Assembly: GCA_024123955.1 (NCBI GenBank)
Contig: CP099652.1
Location: forward strand, 2,976,001-3,040,000
Length of the DNA: 64,000 bases
Reading direction: 5' to 3'
From: Oxalobacteraceae bacterium OTU3CINTB1
GTDB taxonomy: Bacteria; Pseudomonadota; Gammaproteobacteria; Burkholderiales; Burkholderiaceae_D
A model generated the notes under the pieces. The model saw nothing but the letters and a program-made list of their open reading frames with translations. It searched no databases and had not been told where the DNA came from. Positions 34,824 to 43,528 of the stretch are shown one piece after another. Numbering within the stretch: position 1 is the stretch's first letter; each line of letters begins with the position of its first letter. The position numbers and the translations under genes were made by a program.

Positions 34824-37800
34824 ATGACTTTTATGTTGCTGTCGTTACGTCGGCTAGTGGTGTTGTTGGTGTTCGCGTCTGCCAGCGCGATGGCGCTCGA
34901 CGGCAAAGTTCCCCTCGACGAGCTGCATCACGACATTTGGACCGGCAAGGATGGCGCACCGGCGCAGGTGTCGTCGATGGCGCAGACTACCGATGGCTGG
35001 CTGTGGATCGGCAGCGTCGACGGCTTCTACCGCTTTGACGGCATGCGCTTCCGGCGCTTCGAGGCCTTGAACGGCGAGACCGCGCCCAAGCGTCCCGTGA
35101 CCGCGCTGACGGCGCTGCGCGACGGCGATCTGCTGATCGGCTATCTGTTTGGCGGACTCAGTCGGCTGCATGGCGGCCATATCACCCATTACCCGGCCAT
35201 GGTGGGCAAAGCGCGGATAGGGCCTGTGACCAGCGCCACCACCGATGAGCGCGGCGAGCTGTGGGTCGCCACCACCAGCGCGCTGCTGCAACTGCGCGGC
35301 GGCGCCTGGCACAACGTCGGGCCGGAACTGGGCTTGCCGGCGGGCGAGGTGTCCAACGTGGTCGCCGATCAGTACGGACAAGTCTGGGTCGCCGTCGGCC
35401 ACGCGGTGTATGTGCGGCCCGCCGGCGCCAAAAACTTCCGCCAGGTGCAACGCCAGGATGTGCATACCGTCAACCTGATCGAATCGCCGGATGGACGGTT
35501 GTGGCAGGACATGCACGACCGGCTGATACCGGTGCCGGCCCAGCATGTGGGCCCGCTCAAGCCGCGTCCGGCCTGGCTGGCGCAATCGCAGGGCCAGGAA
35601 AACGGCCTGTTCGACCGTGATGGCAATTTCTGGGCGCTGGCCTGTCCTGTCGGCGTCTGCCGGACCGATGGCGTGGGGGCCATGCCCAGCCGACTGATGA
35701 CCCCCAACGCCCGGCCTGGCCACAGGCTGGACCAGCCCTGGCAGCTCAGCAGCCTGACCGGCAACATCCTGTTCGAGGACCGCGACGGCAGCATCTGGAT
35801 CGGCACCCAGGCCGGCGTGGAGCGTTTCCGTCACAACCGCCTGGCGCCGGTCAAGCTGGCCGGCGGCGGGCGTGCTTTTAAATTGGCGCGGGACGACTCG
35901 GGCCATGTGCTGGCGCTGAGTCTGCCATCGGGGCAAGTGTGGCGCCTGCGGGCCGACGGCGCGCAAGCCATCGATGAACGCTTCCCGCCCGGCGATGTCG
36001 GCGCCATCGGCAACGCCCGCGACGGCGCATTGCTGCTGGCCCGCCCGGACGCGATCGAGCGGCGCTATCCGGATCGTTCCGAGCGCATCGCTTATCCGCC
36101 GGACCCGCTCGACGCCGGCGACCCCGTGGCCGTGGGGCGGGTGTTCGACGATGGCGTCGGCTTGTGGGTGTCGATCTCGCGGCGCGGTATGTTCAGGCTG
36201 GTGGACGGAAAATGGACCAGCCAGGCCGATCTGGGCTTGCCGCCTGGCCGCTTCGTGGCCGATGCGGGCGCTGGCAAGGGAACGCTCTGGCTTTGCTACG
36301 ATGACGGGACTATCGTGTATTTCGATAATGGCCGCTTCACGCGCTATCGCATGTCGGCGGAGAACGATATCGGCCCGTCCACTCATCTGCACGTCGCCGG
36401 CGACGAAGTCGTGGCCGGCGGCATCGGCGGCCTGGCGGTGTTGCGCGGCGGCGCGTTCCACCGCCTGGTTGCCGCCGATCCCGATGTGCTCGCGGGTGTG
36501 ACGGGCACCGTGGTGGGCGCCAACGGCGACCGCTGGCTCAACGGCAGCAAGGGCGTGGTTCACGTTGAGGCGGCGGATTGGAGGGCCGCGACGGCCGCGC
36601 CCGGCGTACCGCTGAAATACGTGTTGTATGGCGTACTGGACGGCTATCCCGGTTTTGCCGATACCAGCACCCGCGGGACCACGGCCCTGGGCGACGTCGA
36701 CGGCCAGCTATGGTTCGTCGGCGCCACCGGCATGGTCCGCCTGGATACCACCAAATCCTATCCGCCGCAGTATGCGCCGGAGGTGGTGGTCGAGACGTTG
36801 GTGGCCAAGGGCAAGCGCTATCTGGATTTTTCGAAGGCTGTACAACTGGCGCCGGGCACGACCTCGTTCCGCATCGAGTTCACCGCGCTCAGCTACAGGA
36901 TGCCGGAAATGGTACGCTTCAGGTATCGACTGGAGGGTGTCGATGCCGACTGGCAGGAATCCGGCAACCGCCGCGCCGTGTCGTACACCAACGTGGGGCC
37001 GGGCGACTATCGCTTCCACATCGCCGCCGTCAATGAGCTCGGGCAGTGGAACGAGCGCGACACCTCGATCACGCTGACCATCCTGCCGACGTTCAGACAA
37101 ACGCCGCTGTTCTTCGTCCTGTGCGCGCTGGTCGCCGCCGGCTTGCTGTACCTGCTATATCGGCTGTGGCTGCGCCAGGCCACCTTGCGCATCGCCGAGC
37201 GCATGGCCGAACGCGAGCGTATCGCCCGCACGTTGCACGATACCTTCCTGCAAAGCGTGCAGGGACTGGTGCTGGGCTTCCAGAACGCGATGAGCGCCTT
37301 GCCGGGGGACTCTTCCACCCGCGCGCGGCTGGAGCGCATGCTGCTGCTGGCCGACCGCGTGATCGAGGAGGGGCGCGACGAGGTCCAGGACCTGCGTTCG
37401 AGCGCGATGAGCGACGGCGATCTCGAGCGCGGCCTGACGATCGTCGGCGAGGTGCTGCAGGAGAGCCACGATAGCGTCTTCAGCCTGCGCAGCGAAGGCG
37501 ATGCGGTGGACTTGACGGAAGATGCCAGTTGCGAGGCCTACAGCATCGGCCGCGAGGCGCTGATGAACGCTTTCCGCCACGCGGGCGCGAAGTCGATCCA
37601 GGTAACCTTGCGCTATGGTGCCGACCAGTTCGTCATGCAGGTGGCCGACGACGGCAAGGGTATTCCCGCCGAGATCCTGTCGGAAGGTAAGCGCGCCGGC
37701 CATTGGGGCCTGCCGGGCATGGCGGAGCGTGCCGCGCGCATCGGCGCCGCGTTGGTGATCGACAGCCCGTTGATCGGCACGCGCGTGAGGCTGACGATTC

Positions 37801-37871
37801 CCGCCGCGCTGGCCTATGTCGGCCAGTCGCGGTGGAAGCGCTTGCTGCGCCGCTTGCGGCTGCGCGGCTAG
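34824..37871 (+). CDS. Sensor histidine kinase with seven-bladed-propeller sensor, Y_Y_Y and HisKA_3 domains
   Basis: 1015 residues. A signal or TM anchor (RRLVVLLVFASASAMA) leads to a periplasmic beta-propeller of Reg_prop repeats (GWLWIGSVDGFYRFDG, SIWIGTQAGVERFRHNRLAP), a Y_Y_Y domain (FRYRLEGVDADWQESG, YTNVGPGDYRFHIAA), one TM near 760-783, then HisKA_3 with ARTLH805DTFLQSVQG and an ATPase domain (NAFRHAGAK, VADDGKGIP, HWGLPGMAERA). This class phosphorylates NarL-type regulators. No regulator adjoins; candidates are at 39303 and 49447. The start could also be 34833; neither has a clear ribosome site. Confidence 0.9.
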   Translation: MTFMLLSLRRLVVLLVFASASAMALDGKVPLDELHHDIWTGKDGAPAQVSSMAQTTDGWLWIGSVDGFYRFDGMRFRRFEALNGETAPKRPVTALTALRDGDLLIGYLFGGLSRLHGGHITHYPAMVGKARIGPVTSATTDERGELWVATTSALLQLRGGAWHNVGPELGLPAGEVSNVVADQYGQVWVAVGHAVYVRPAGAKNFRQVQRQDVHTVNLIESPDGRLWQDMHDRLIPVPAQHVGPLKPRPAWLAQSQGQENGLFDRDGNFWALACPVGVCRTDGVGAMPSRLMTPNARPGHRLDQPWQLSSLTGNILFEDRDGSIWIGTQAGVERFRHNRLAPVKLAGGGRAFKLARDDSGHVLALSLPSGQVWRLRADGAQAIDERFPPGDVGAIGNARDGALLLARPDAIERRYPDRSERIAYPPDPLDAGDPVAVGRVFDDGVGLWVSISRRGMFRLVDGKWTSQADLGLPPGRFVADAGAGKGTLWLCYDDGTIVYFDNGRFTRYRMSAENDIGPSTHLHVAGDEVVAGGIGGLAVLRGGAFHRLVAADPDVLAGVTGTVVGANGDRWLNGSKGVVHVEAADWRAATAAPGVPLKYVLYGVLDGYPGFADTSTRGTTALGDVDGQLWFVGATGMVRLDTTKSYPPQYAPEVVVETLVAKGKRYLDFSKAVQLAPGTTSFRIEFTALSYRMPEMVRFRYRLEGVDADWQESGNRRAVSYTNVGPGDYRFHIAAVNELGQWNERDTSITLTILPTFRQTPLFFVLCALVAAGLLYLLYRLWLRQATLRIAERMAERERIARTLHDTFLQSVQGLVLGFQNAMSALPGDSSTRARLERMLLLADRVIEEGRDEVQDLRSSAMSDGDLERGLTIVGEVLQESHDSVFSLRSEGDAVDLTEDASCEAYSIGREALMNAFRHAGAKSIQVTLRYGADQFVMQVADDGKGIPAEILSEGKRAGHWGLPGMAERAARIGAALVIDSPLIGTRVRLTIPAALAYVGQSRWKRLLRRLRLRG

Positions 37872-37905
37872 CCATGCACTGCCGCACGGATTAGACCAGG
37901 CGAAG

Positions 37906-38319
37906 CTAAGCGGCCGGTGCGGTGCCGATCGCGGCCAGCAGCTTGCGCACCGCGCCGTGCGACATCACCACTTCCGGCGCGTCGTGCAGCAAGGCGTTGT
38001 ACTTGGCGCGGAATTCCATGTCGCCTTCCTCGGACGGGCCGATCAGCGCCTCCACCGCGCGGCGGAACACCAGCGCGTCGGCCACGGCGATGGGTTCCGG
38101 CTCGTCGAGCCGCTCGTCCATCTGCGCCATCAGGCCGGAGAGCTTTTGCAGCCAGGCGAAATGCGGGTGGTTGGTCACCAGCTGCAACAACTCGAGCGGA
38201 CTGCCGACCGCGCCGAAATACTGGGTTTCAATGTGCAGCAATTGTTTGTGCAGGTCGCGCAATCCGCGCGCCAGCGCTGTCAGTTGCGCGCGTTGCGCGG
38301 CGTCGTCCGGTGTGGTCAT
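37906..38319 (-). CDS. Conserved-looking protein of unknown function
   Basis: 137 residues, all-helical and without signal or membrane segments (LTALARGLRDLHKQLLHIE, NHPHFAWLQKLSGLMAQMDERLDEP, FRAKYNALLHDAPEVVMSHGAVRKLL). I do not recognise the family. The gene is convergent with the sensor kinase gene (34 bp apart) and divergent from the isochorismatase gene. Three 10-bp tandem repeats lie 10 bp upstream of its ATG, where a ribosome site would be expected, so its translation or transcription may be unusual. Confidence 0.6.
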   Translation of the reverse strand: MTTPDDAAQRAQLTALARGLRDLHKQLLHIETQYFGAVGSPLELLQLVTNHPHFAWLQKLSGLMAQMDERLDEPEPIAVADALVFRRAVEALIGPSEEGDMEFRAKYNALLHDAPEVVMSHGAVRKLLAAIGTAPAA

Positions 38320-38328
38320 GTCAGGTCC

Positions 38329-38358
38329 GTTAAGTAATGTTAAGTAAGGTTAAGTAAG
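38329..38358. repeat. Three 10-bp tandem repeats upstream of the gene at 38319
   Basis: GTTAAGTAAT, GTTAAGTAAG and GTTAAGTAAG follow one another with no spacer. The 10-bp period would put the units on the same face of the helix. They lie in the 156-bp divergent region next to the isochorismatase gene and could be a multi-site operator. Confidence 0.7.
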
Positions 38359-38475
38359 ATTTAGCGGGCAGCTTAGCAGACTTGCCACGTCGCCGGAGCC
38401 TACATTTAGATAGTGGTGTTCGCGCGGTCCAGCACCTAACATGATCGTTCTCCTTTACACCATATGGAAGCCATC

Positions 38476-39162
38476 ATGATGAATCCAAAACTCGAAGTCC
38501 TGACCCCGACCAACTGCCAGCTGATCTTTATCGACCAGCAACCGCAGATGGCGTTCGGCGTGCAGTCGATGGACCGCCAGGTACTGAAGAACAATACCGT
38601 CGCGCTGGCCAAAGCGGCGAAGATCTTCAACATTCCGACCATCCTCACCACCGTCGAAACCGAATCGTTCTCCGGTCACACGTATCCGGAATTGCTGGAT
38701 GTGTTCCCAGGTAAAGACATCCTGGAACGCACCTCGATGAATTCGTGGGACGACCAGAAAGTGCGCGACGCGCTGGCCGCCAACGGCAAGAAGAAAGTGA
38801 TCGTTTCGGGTCTGTGGACCGAGGTGTGCAATAACAGCTTCGCCCTGTGCGCGATGCTCGAAGGCGGTTACGAGATTTACATGGTGGCAGATGCTTCGGG
38901 CGGTACCACGAAGGAAGCGCACGACTTCGCGATGCAGCGCATGATCCAGGCTGGCGTGGTGCCGGTGACCTGGCAGCAAGTCATGCTGGAATGGCAGCGC
39001 GATTGGGCGCACCGCGAGACCTACGATGCGGTGATGGCGGTGGTGCGCGAGCATTCCGGCGCGTACGGCATGGGCGTGGATTACGCTTACACGATGGTGC
39101 ACAAGGCGGCACCGCGCACCACCAGCGACCACAAAACGCTGGCGCCGATCGCGGCCAAATAA
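38476..39162 (+). CDS. Isochorismatase-family cysteine hydrolase (YcaC-like)
   Basis: 228 residues. The fold is shown by QLIFIDQQPQMAFGVQS (catalytic Asp), FNIPTILTTVETESF, and the catalytic Cys in VSGLWTEVCNNSFALCAMLEGGYE, followed by ADASGGTTKEAHDFAMQRM. YcaC-type hydrolases are of uncertain substrate. GGAAG at 38466-38470 suits a start at 38476 or 38479 better than the ATG at 38464. It is followed by a REP-like element that separates it from the convergent response regulator. Confidence 0.88.
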   Translation: MMNPKLEVLTPTNCQLIFIDQQPQMAFGVQSMDRQVLKNNTVALAKAAKIFNIPTILTTVETESFSGHTYPELLDVFPGKDILERTSMNSWDDQKVRDALAANGKKKVIVSGLWTEVCNNSFALCAMLEGGYEIYMVADASGGTTKEAHDFAMQRMIQAGVVPVTWQQVMLEWQRDWAHRETYDAVMAVVREHSGAYGMGVDYAYTMVHKAAPRTTSDHKTLAPIAAK

Positions 39163-39173
39163 TAGCTTCACCT

Positions 39174-39281
39174 CGGAGAAACGTAGGGCGGATTAGGCGA
39201 AGCCGTAATCCGCCATGCATGCGCCGCCGATTGCTCCTGCATGGCGGATTACGCTTCGCTAATCCGCCCTACGTGTCTCCG
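39174..39281. repeat. REP/BIME-like palindromic element, copy 2
   Basis: Contains ACGTAGGGCGGATTA and its complement TAATCCGCCCTACGT as in copy 1. The flanks CGGAGA (39174-39179) and TCTCCG (39276-39281) extend the stem. It lies between the 3' ends of the isochorismatase and response-regulator genes, the same convergent setting as copy 1. Confidence 0.85.
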
Positions 39282-39302
39282 TTGGAATTGTTGATGCCGC
39301 GC

Positions 39303-39926
39303 TCAGAAGACGCTTAGCAGGCCTCGACGTGCAGCCACCGTGGCCGCCTCCGTCCGGCTCGCGACATTCAGTTTCGCGAGAATATTATTGACGTGGAACT
39401 TGACCGTTCCCACCTCGATTTCGGCGCTGCGCGCGATCATCTTGTTGCTCTTGCCGGTTGCCAGATGCGCCAATATCTCCAGCTCCCTGCGCGACAGCCT
39501 GGTCGTCTCGGCCCGCTCGGCCAGTTTGCCCGCCACCTCCGCCGGCAAGAATTTCTGCCCCGCAGCCACCGTCCTGATGCACTTGGCCAATTGCTCCGAA
39601 CCGCTATCCTTCAACAGATAGGCCATCGCTCCCGCCCGCAAGCCGCGATACACATCCTCGTCCCCCTGGTAAGTCGTCAGGATGACAATCCGCGCCGCCG
39701 CATCGAATTCGCGGATATGCCCGATGGCATCCACCCCATGCATCTCCGGCATGCTCAAATCCATGATCACCACATCCGGCCGGTGCTGCCGGTACAGCTC
39801 CACCGCCTGCAAGCCGTTGGCCGCCTGCGCCAACAGCCGGAACTCCGGCATCGAATTGATCAGGGCGCTAAGCCCGGCGAGGATAAGCGGATGATCGTCG
39901 GCGATCAGGATGGAGATGGTGTCCAT
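39303..39926 (-). CDS. NarL/FixJ-family response regulator
   Basis: 207 residues: receiver domain with acidic pair (IADDHPLILAG), phospho-acceptor D56 in VVIMDLSMPEM, and Lys in YLLKDSG; LuxR-type HTH in LSRRELEILAHLATGKSNKMIA and VGTVKFHVNNILAKLNV. It is the third gene of a minus-strand operon, dps-kinase-regulator, overlapping the kinase gene by 22 bp. It probably activates stress-related genes such as dps itself; that is inference from the arrangement. Confidence 0.93.
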   Translation of the reverse strand: MDTISILIADDHPLILAGLSALINSMPEFRLLAQAANGLQAVELYRQHRPDVVIMDLSMPEMHGVDAIGHIREFDAAARIVILTTYQGDEDVYRGLRAGAMAYLLKDSGSEQLAKCIRTVAAGQKFLPAEVAGKLAERAETTRLSRRELEILAHLATGKSNKMIARSAEIEVGTVKFHVNNILAKLNVASRTEAATVAARRGLLSVF

Positions 39927-40753
39927 GTGGAATTTCCCTTCAGGCTGATGTGAAATGCGGTGCCGTGCGGCTGGCGCGAGGTGCTCCAGATGCGCCCGCC
40001 ATGCGCCAGGATAATCGTGCGGCAGATCGACAGGCCCAGGCCGGTGCCGCCCGGCTTGGTGGAAAACAGCGGATCGAACAGCCGCTCGGCCAACTTGGCG
40101 GAGACGCCGACGCCGTTGTCTTCCACGCTGATACGCAGCGTGCCCGAGATGTCGGCCAGCGCCGAGCGCAGCGCCAGCTTGCGGGGACGGTCGTGCACGT
40201 CCTTCATCGCTTCGATGGCATTGAGCACCAGATTCATCATCACTTGCTGCAACTGCACGCGGTCGGCATGTAGCTGATGCTCGCCCAGCGCGAGGCCGTC
40301 GCAGACTTCAATACTGTGTTTGTGCAACTCCGCGCGCAGCAGGCGCAGCACTTCGCGCAGCGCCTCATCGACGGCGAACAAGGTCGGCACGGGACTGGTC
40401 TTGCTCGACATGCCGCGAATGCTGCGGATGACGTCGCCGGCGGTGGCGCCCACGTGCATGATCAGTTTCAAGGCGTCGCGCGCCTGCTCGGGCTGCGGCG
40501 GGTTGTGCGTCAGCGCGTTCAGGCCCACTTCGGCGTGCAGCACCATCGCTGCCAGCGGCTGGTTGACCTCGTGCGCGATCGATGCGGCGAACTCGCCCAT
40601 GGAGGTGATGCGGGCCAGCCTTGCCAGTTCTTCAGTGGCATGCTGCAGCGCTTCCTCGGCTTGCAGCCGGCGCGCTTTTTCTTCCTGCAAGCGGCGGTAC
40701 AGTTGCTCGTTATCGAGCGTCAATACCGCCGCGTTATCCATGGGCTTGGGCAT
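39905..40753 (-). CDS. Soluble sensor histidine kinase (HisKA type)
   Basis: 282 residues. An N-terminal coiled coil (LYRRLQEEKARRLQAEEALQ) leads to HisKA with SIAH61EVNQPLAAM, then an ATPase domain (NLVLNAIEAM, VEDNGVGVS, FDPLFSTKPGGTGLGLSI). The EVNQPL motif is that of the FixL/DctB-type kinases. No PAS or membrane segment is visible, so the input is unknown. The ATG at 40753 lies 2 nt after the dps stop; an internal ATG at 40741 is possible. Confidence 0.92.
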   Translation of the reverse strand: MPKPMDNAAVLTLDNEQLYRRLQEEKARRLQAEEALQHATEELARLARITSMGEFAASIAHEVNQPLAAMVLHAEVGLNALTHNPPQPEQARDALKLIMHVGATAGDVIRSIRGMSSKTSPVPTLFAVDEALREVLRLLRAELHKHSIEVCDGLALGEHQLHADRVQLQQVMMNLVLNAIEAMKDVHDRPRKLALRSALADISGTLRISVEDNGVGVSAKLAERLFDPLFSTKPGGTGLGLSICRTIILAHGGRIWSTSRQPHGTAFHISLKGNSTWTPSPS

Positions 40754-40755
40754 CG

Positions 40756-41301
40756 TTACTTGGCGGACTGCGTTTGCGCCGCCAGGTGCTCGCCGATGAA
40801 CCAGCTTTGCAACTCGTTGCTGCGCACCACCTGGCTGACGATCAGGTCGTTGGTGCCGTCATCGCCGGCTTCGGCGGCCGCGCGCGCCAGCGGACGGGCT
40901 TCGACCAGGATGGTTTCGTGCGAGTCCAGCAGGCGGCTCAGTTGCGCCTGGGCCGATTCGCGGCCGCGCGGCGCGGTGCGCGAGATGGTCGACTCGTCGG
41001 CGATGTCCTGCGCCAGCGCGAAGGTTACGCCGCCCAGGGTTTGCACGCGCTCGGCGATGGCGTCCATGATCGCGACCTGTTCGGTGTAGTGCTTGTCGAA
41101 CAGCAGGTGCAGCTGATGGAAGGTGGCGCCGGAAGTTTGCCAGTGTGCTTTCTTGTAGGCATCGCGCATGGCCATGGTGTGGGCCAGCAGGCGGTTCAAG
41201 GCGCGCACGCCTTGCGAGCGCACTTCCGCGCTCAGGCCGATGCGCACGTTGGCCAGTGCGCCGAAGTCTTGCAGGATGTCGGAGGATTTTTCGTTGCTCA
41301 T
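40756..41301 (-). CDS. dps: Dps-family DNA-binding ferritin-like protein
   Basis: 181 residues: KKAHWQTSGATFHQLHLLFDKHYTEQVAIMDAIAERV carries the Dps ferroxidase residues (His, Asp, Glu at the dimer interface). Dps stores iron and protects DNA under stress. Its linkage to a kinase and a NarL-type regulator in one operon is unusual; dps is commonly a single gene under OxyR or sigma-S. A palindrome lies about 57 bp upstream of the ATG. Confidence 0.93.
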   Translation of the reverse strand: MSNEKSSDILQDFGALANVRIGLSAEVRSQGVRALNRLLAHTMAMRDAYKKAHWQTSGATFHQLHLLFDKHYTEQVAIMDAIAERVQTLGGVTFALAQDIADESTISRTAPRGRESAQAQLSRLLDSHETILVEARPLARAAAEAGDDGTNDLIVSQVVRSNELQSWFIGEHLAAQTQSAK

Positions 41302-41357
41302 GATGTGCTTTCAAAATTGTTCCGCGCCGCAATCGGCATGGGGCACCCGGTGCTGAC

Positions 41358-41382
41358 ATTATCCGGCGCGCGGCCGGATAAT
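41358..41382. promoter_or_regulatory. Palindrome upstream of dps
   Basis: ATTATCCGGC and GCCGGATAAT are complementary around 5 nt. CCCTT with AAGGG (41383-41398) and TACCC with GGGTA (about 41430-41450) form further small palindromes in the same 185-bp region, so this may be a regulator-binding cluster. No T-run follows, so a terminator is less likely. Confidence 0.45.
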
Positions 41383-41486
41383 CCCTTATCCGAAAGGGTG
41401 ACGTGGAAAGTTCATAGGGGAGGGGGATCGATTACCCGATAGGGGTACCGGCATGCCGCCGGCACCGCTACCGTCCGGCGCTACGC

Positions 41487-42329
41487 TCAGGACTTGAGGA
41501 AGTCCAGCAGGTCGGCGTTGAGCTTGTCCTTGTGGGTGGTCGGCAAGCCGTGCGGCGCGCCTTCGTAGATCTTCAGCGTGCCGTTCTTGACCAGCTTGAC
41601 GGCGGCCTTCGCGGCGGCGTCGATCGGGACGATCTGGTCGTCGCTGCCGTGCACGAACAAGGTTGGCACGTCGATCTTTTTCAAGTCTTCGGTGAAGTCG
41701 GTTTCCGAGAATTGCTTGATGCAGTCATAGGCGTTCTTGATGCCGCACTGCATGCCTTGTGCCCAGAAGGTATCGCGCACGCCCTGCGAAGGCTTGGCGC
41801 CGTCGCGGTTGTAGCCGTAGAACGGCAGGGTCAGATCCTTGAAGAACTGCGAACGGTCGGCCAGCACGGCGCTGCGGATGCCGTCGAACACCGACATCGG
41901 CAAGCCGTTCGGGTTGTTGTCCGACTTGACCATCTGCGGCGGCACGGCGCCCACCAGCACCGCCTTGGCGACGCGGCCGGTGCCGTGACGGCCGATGTAG
42001 CGCGCCACTTCGCCGCCGCCGGTGGAGTGGCCCACCAAGGTCGCATCCTTCAGGTCCAGCGCGTTGATCAGGGTGGCCAGATCGTCTGCGTAGGTGTCCA
42101 TGTCGTTGCCGTTCCATGGCTGGCTCGACAGGCCGTGGCCGCGGCGGTCATGGGCGATGACGCGGTAGCCGTTGCTGGCCAGGAAGATCATCTGGTCTTC
42201 CCAAGCGTCGCCTTGCAGCGGCCAGCCGTGGCTGAAAACCACGGCCGGGCCGGTGCCCCAATCCTTGAAGTGGATGCGGGTGCCGTCTTCGGTGATGACG
42301 CTGTCGACTGAGAGTTTGCTGTTAGACAT
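41487..42329 (-). CDS. Alpha/beta hydrolase, non-haem chloroperoxidase-like
   Basis: 280 residues with a complete catalytic set: nucleophile in [14 protein letters not shown], Asp in [11 protein letters not shown], His in [11 protein letters not shown], and the oxyanion segment [12 protein letters not shown]. The pattern [24 protein letters not shown] is typical of the bacterial non-haem haloperoxidase/esterase group. In cells these are usually esterases or perhydrolases. The gene stands alone, upstream of dps in the same direction. Confidence 0.9.
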   Translation of the reverse strand: MSNSKLSVDSVITEDGTRIHFKDWGTGPAVVFSHGWPLQGDAWEDQMIFLASNGYRVIAHDRRGHGLSSQPWNGNDMDTYADDLATLINALDLKDATLVGHSTGGGEVARYIGRHGTGRVAKAVLVGAVPPQMVKSDNNPNGLPMSVFDGIRSAVLADRSQFFKDLTLPFYGYNRDGAKPSQGVRDTFWAQGMQCGIKNAYDCIKQFSETDFTEDLKKIDVPTLFVHGSDDQIVPIDAAAKAAVKLVKNGTLKIYEGAPHGLPTTHKDKLNADLLDFLKS

Positions 42330-42437
42330 TTGAAGCTCCTTGATGGGTGGGTGGATGCTGCCATAGCAGTGTAGTCAGCCCATCGAAGTAAAGCTCCTGC
42401 CAAAAGGCCAGTCCGCAACTCGGCGTTTGGGTGGGCG

Positions 42438-43430
42438 TTACCGCTTGTTGGATGCCGGCGCGCCGTCGTAGTTCACGGGCAACCAGTCATAGCGGCCGTC
42501 GCGCTGGCGGATGTGGCCCAGGCCCGGGAAGGCGATGTGCGCCGCGCCGACGAGCATGTGCTTGCTGGCCGCCAGTTGCAACAGGCGCGTGCGCGTACCG
42601 TGCGCGTCGTCCTCGCTGCTGTCGTATTTGACGGTCGCTTCCGGATTCGGCAGCTGGATGGCGGAGACGTGGACGATGTCGCCCCAGATCAGCAGTTGCT
42701 GGTTTTTGCTTTGCACCAGGTACATTGCGTGGCCCGGGGTATGGCCGGGCGCCGGCAGCGCCTCGATGCCCGGTTCCAGCTGGCCGAACTTGCCGTAGGG
42801 CTGGTAGCGGCCAGCGGCCTGGTAGGGCGCGACGGCAGCCTTGGCGGCGTCGAAGAACGTCGACAGGAAATCCGGCGCTTTGGCCTTGTTGGCCGGCGTC
42901 AGCCAGTAGTCGGCCTCGGCTTGCGACAGCCGCAGCACGGCGTTGGGGAAGGCCGCTGCGCCCTGCGCCATGATGCCGCCGGCGTGGTCCTTGTGCAGAT
43001 GGGTGATCAGCAGTTCGTCGACCTGTTCCGGCCGGTAGCCGGCGGCGCGCAGGTTGGCCAGCAGCTTGCCGCAACAGTCGCCGTACAGGGCGCCGGCGCC
43101 GGCGTCGACCAGGATCAGCTTTTTGCCGGTGTTGATCAGGAAGGCGTTGATCGAGCCTTGCACCGGTTGCGCCAGGTCGGCGTCGGCCAGGTCCCGCGTG
43201 ATCGCGGCCGGCGTGATATGCGTCATCACGGTGTCGATCGGAAAGGCGTGGCTGCCGTCGGAGAGGGCGGTGATTTCGTAGTCGCCCAGCATCATGCGGT
43301 AGTAGCCGGGCGCCTGGGTTCCGACCAGCGGCGCGGCGGCCTGGGCGGCCGGCGGCGCGGCGAGGGTGGCGGTGACCGCGATCAGCAGCGAGGCGAGCAG
43401 GGGCGCGAGGAGGTTGTGGCGAGGGGGCAT
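42438..43430 (-). CDS. Exported metallo-beta-lactamase-fold hydrolase
   Basis: 330 residues from the ATG at 43430, followed by a signal peptide (LLAPLLASLLIAVTATLAA to AQA). The zinc motif THLHKDHAGG is clear, with LPAPGHTPGHAMYLV and IWGDIVHVSAIQ supplying further metal ligands. NTGKKLILVDAGAGALYGDCCGKL is typical of the broad MBL-fold lactonase/phosphodiesterase-like group. It acts in the periplasm; the substrate is unknown. It is not a class B beta-lactamase by motif alone. Confidence 0.85.
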   Translation of the reverse strand: MPPRHNLLAPLLASLLIAVTATLAAPPAAQAAAPLVGTQAPGYYRMMLGDYEITALSDGSHAFPIDTVMTHITPAAITRDLADADLAQPVQGSINAFLINTGKKLILVDAGAGALYGDCCGKLLANLRAAGYRPEQVDELLITHLHKDHAGGIMAQGAAAFPNAVLRLSQAEADYWLTPANKAKAPDFLSTFFDAAKAAVAPYQAAGRYQPYGKFGQLEPGIEALPAPGHTPGHAMYLVQSKNQQLLIWGDIVHVSAIQLPNPEATVKYDSSEDDAHGTRTRLLQLAASKHMLVGAAHIAFPGLGHIRQRDGRYDWLPVNYDGAPASNKR

Positions 43431-43528
43431 GGGGCATCCTTCGTTGGCGACGATGACGCCGATGCTAACCGAAGCAGGGGCGCGCCACACCTGTACTGAA
43501 GACAGGGGGCGCGCCGTACGCCGCACGA

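Noticed and set aside
42438..43430. Class B beta-lactamase resistance gene
   Set aside because: The zinc motif is shared by the whole MBL fold, and the rest of the sequence does not match known carbapenemases.
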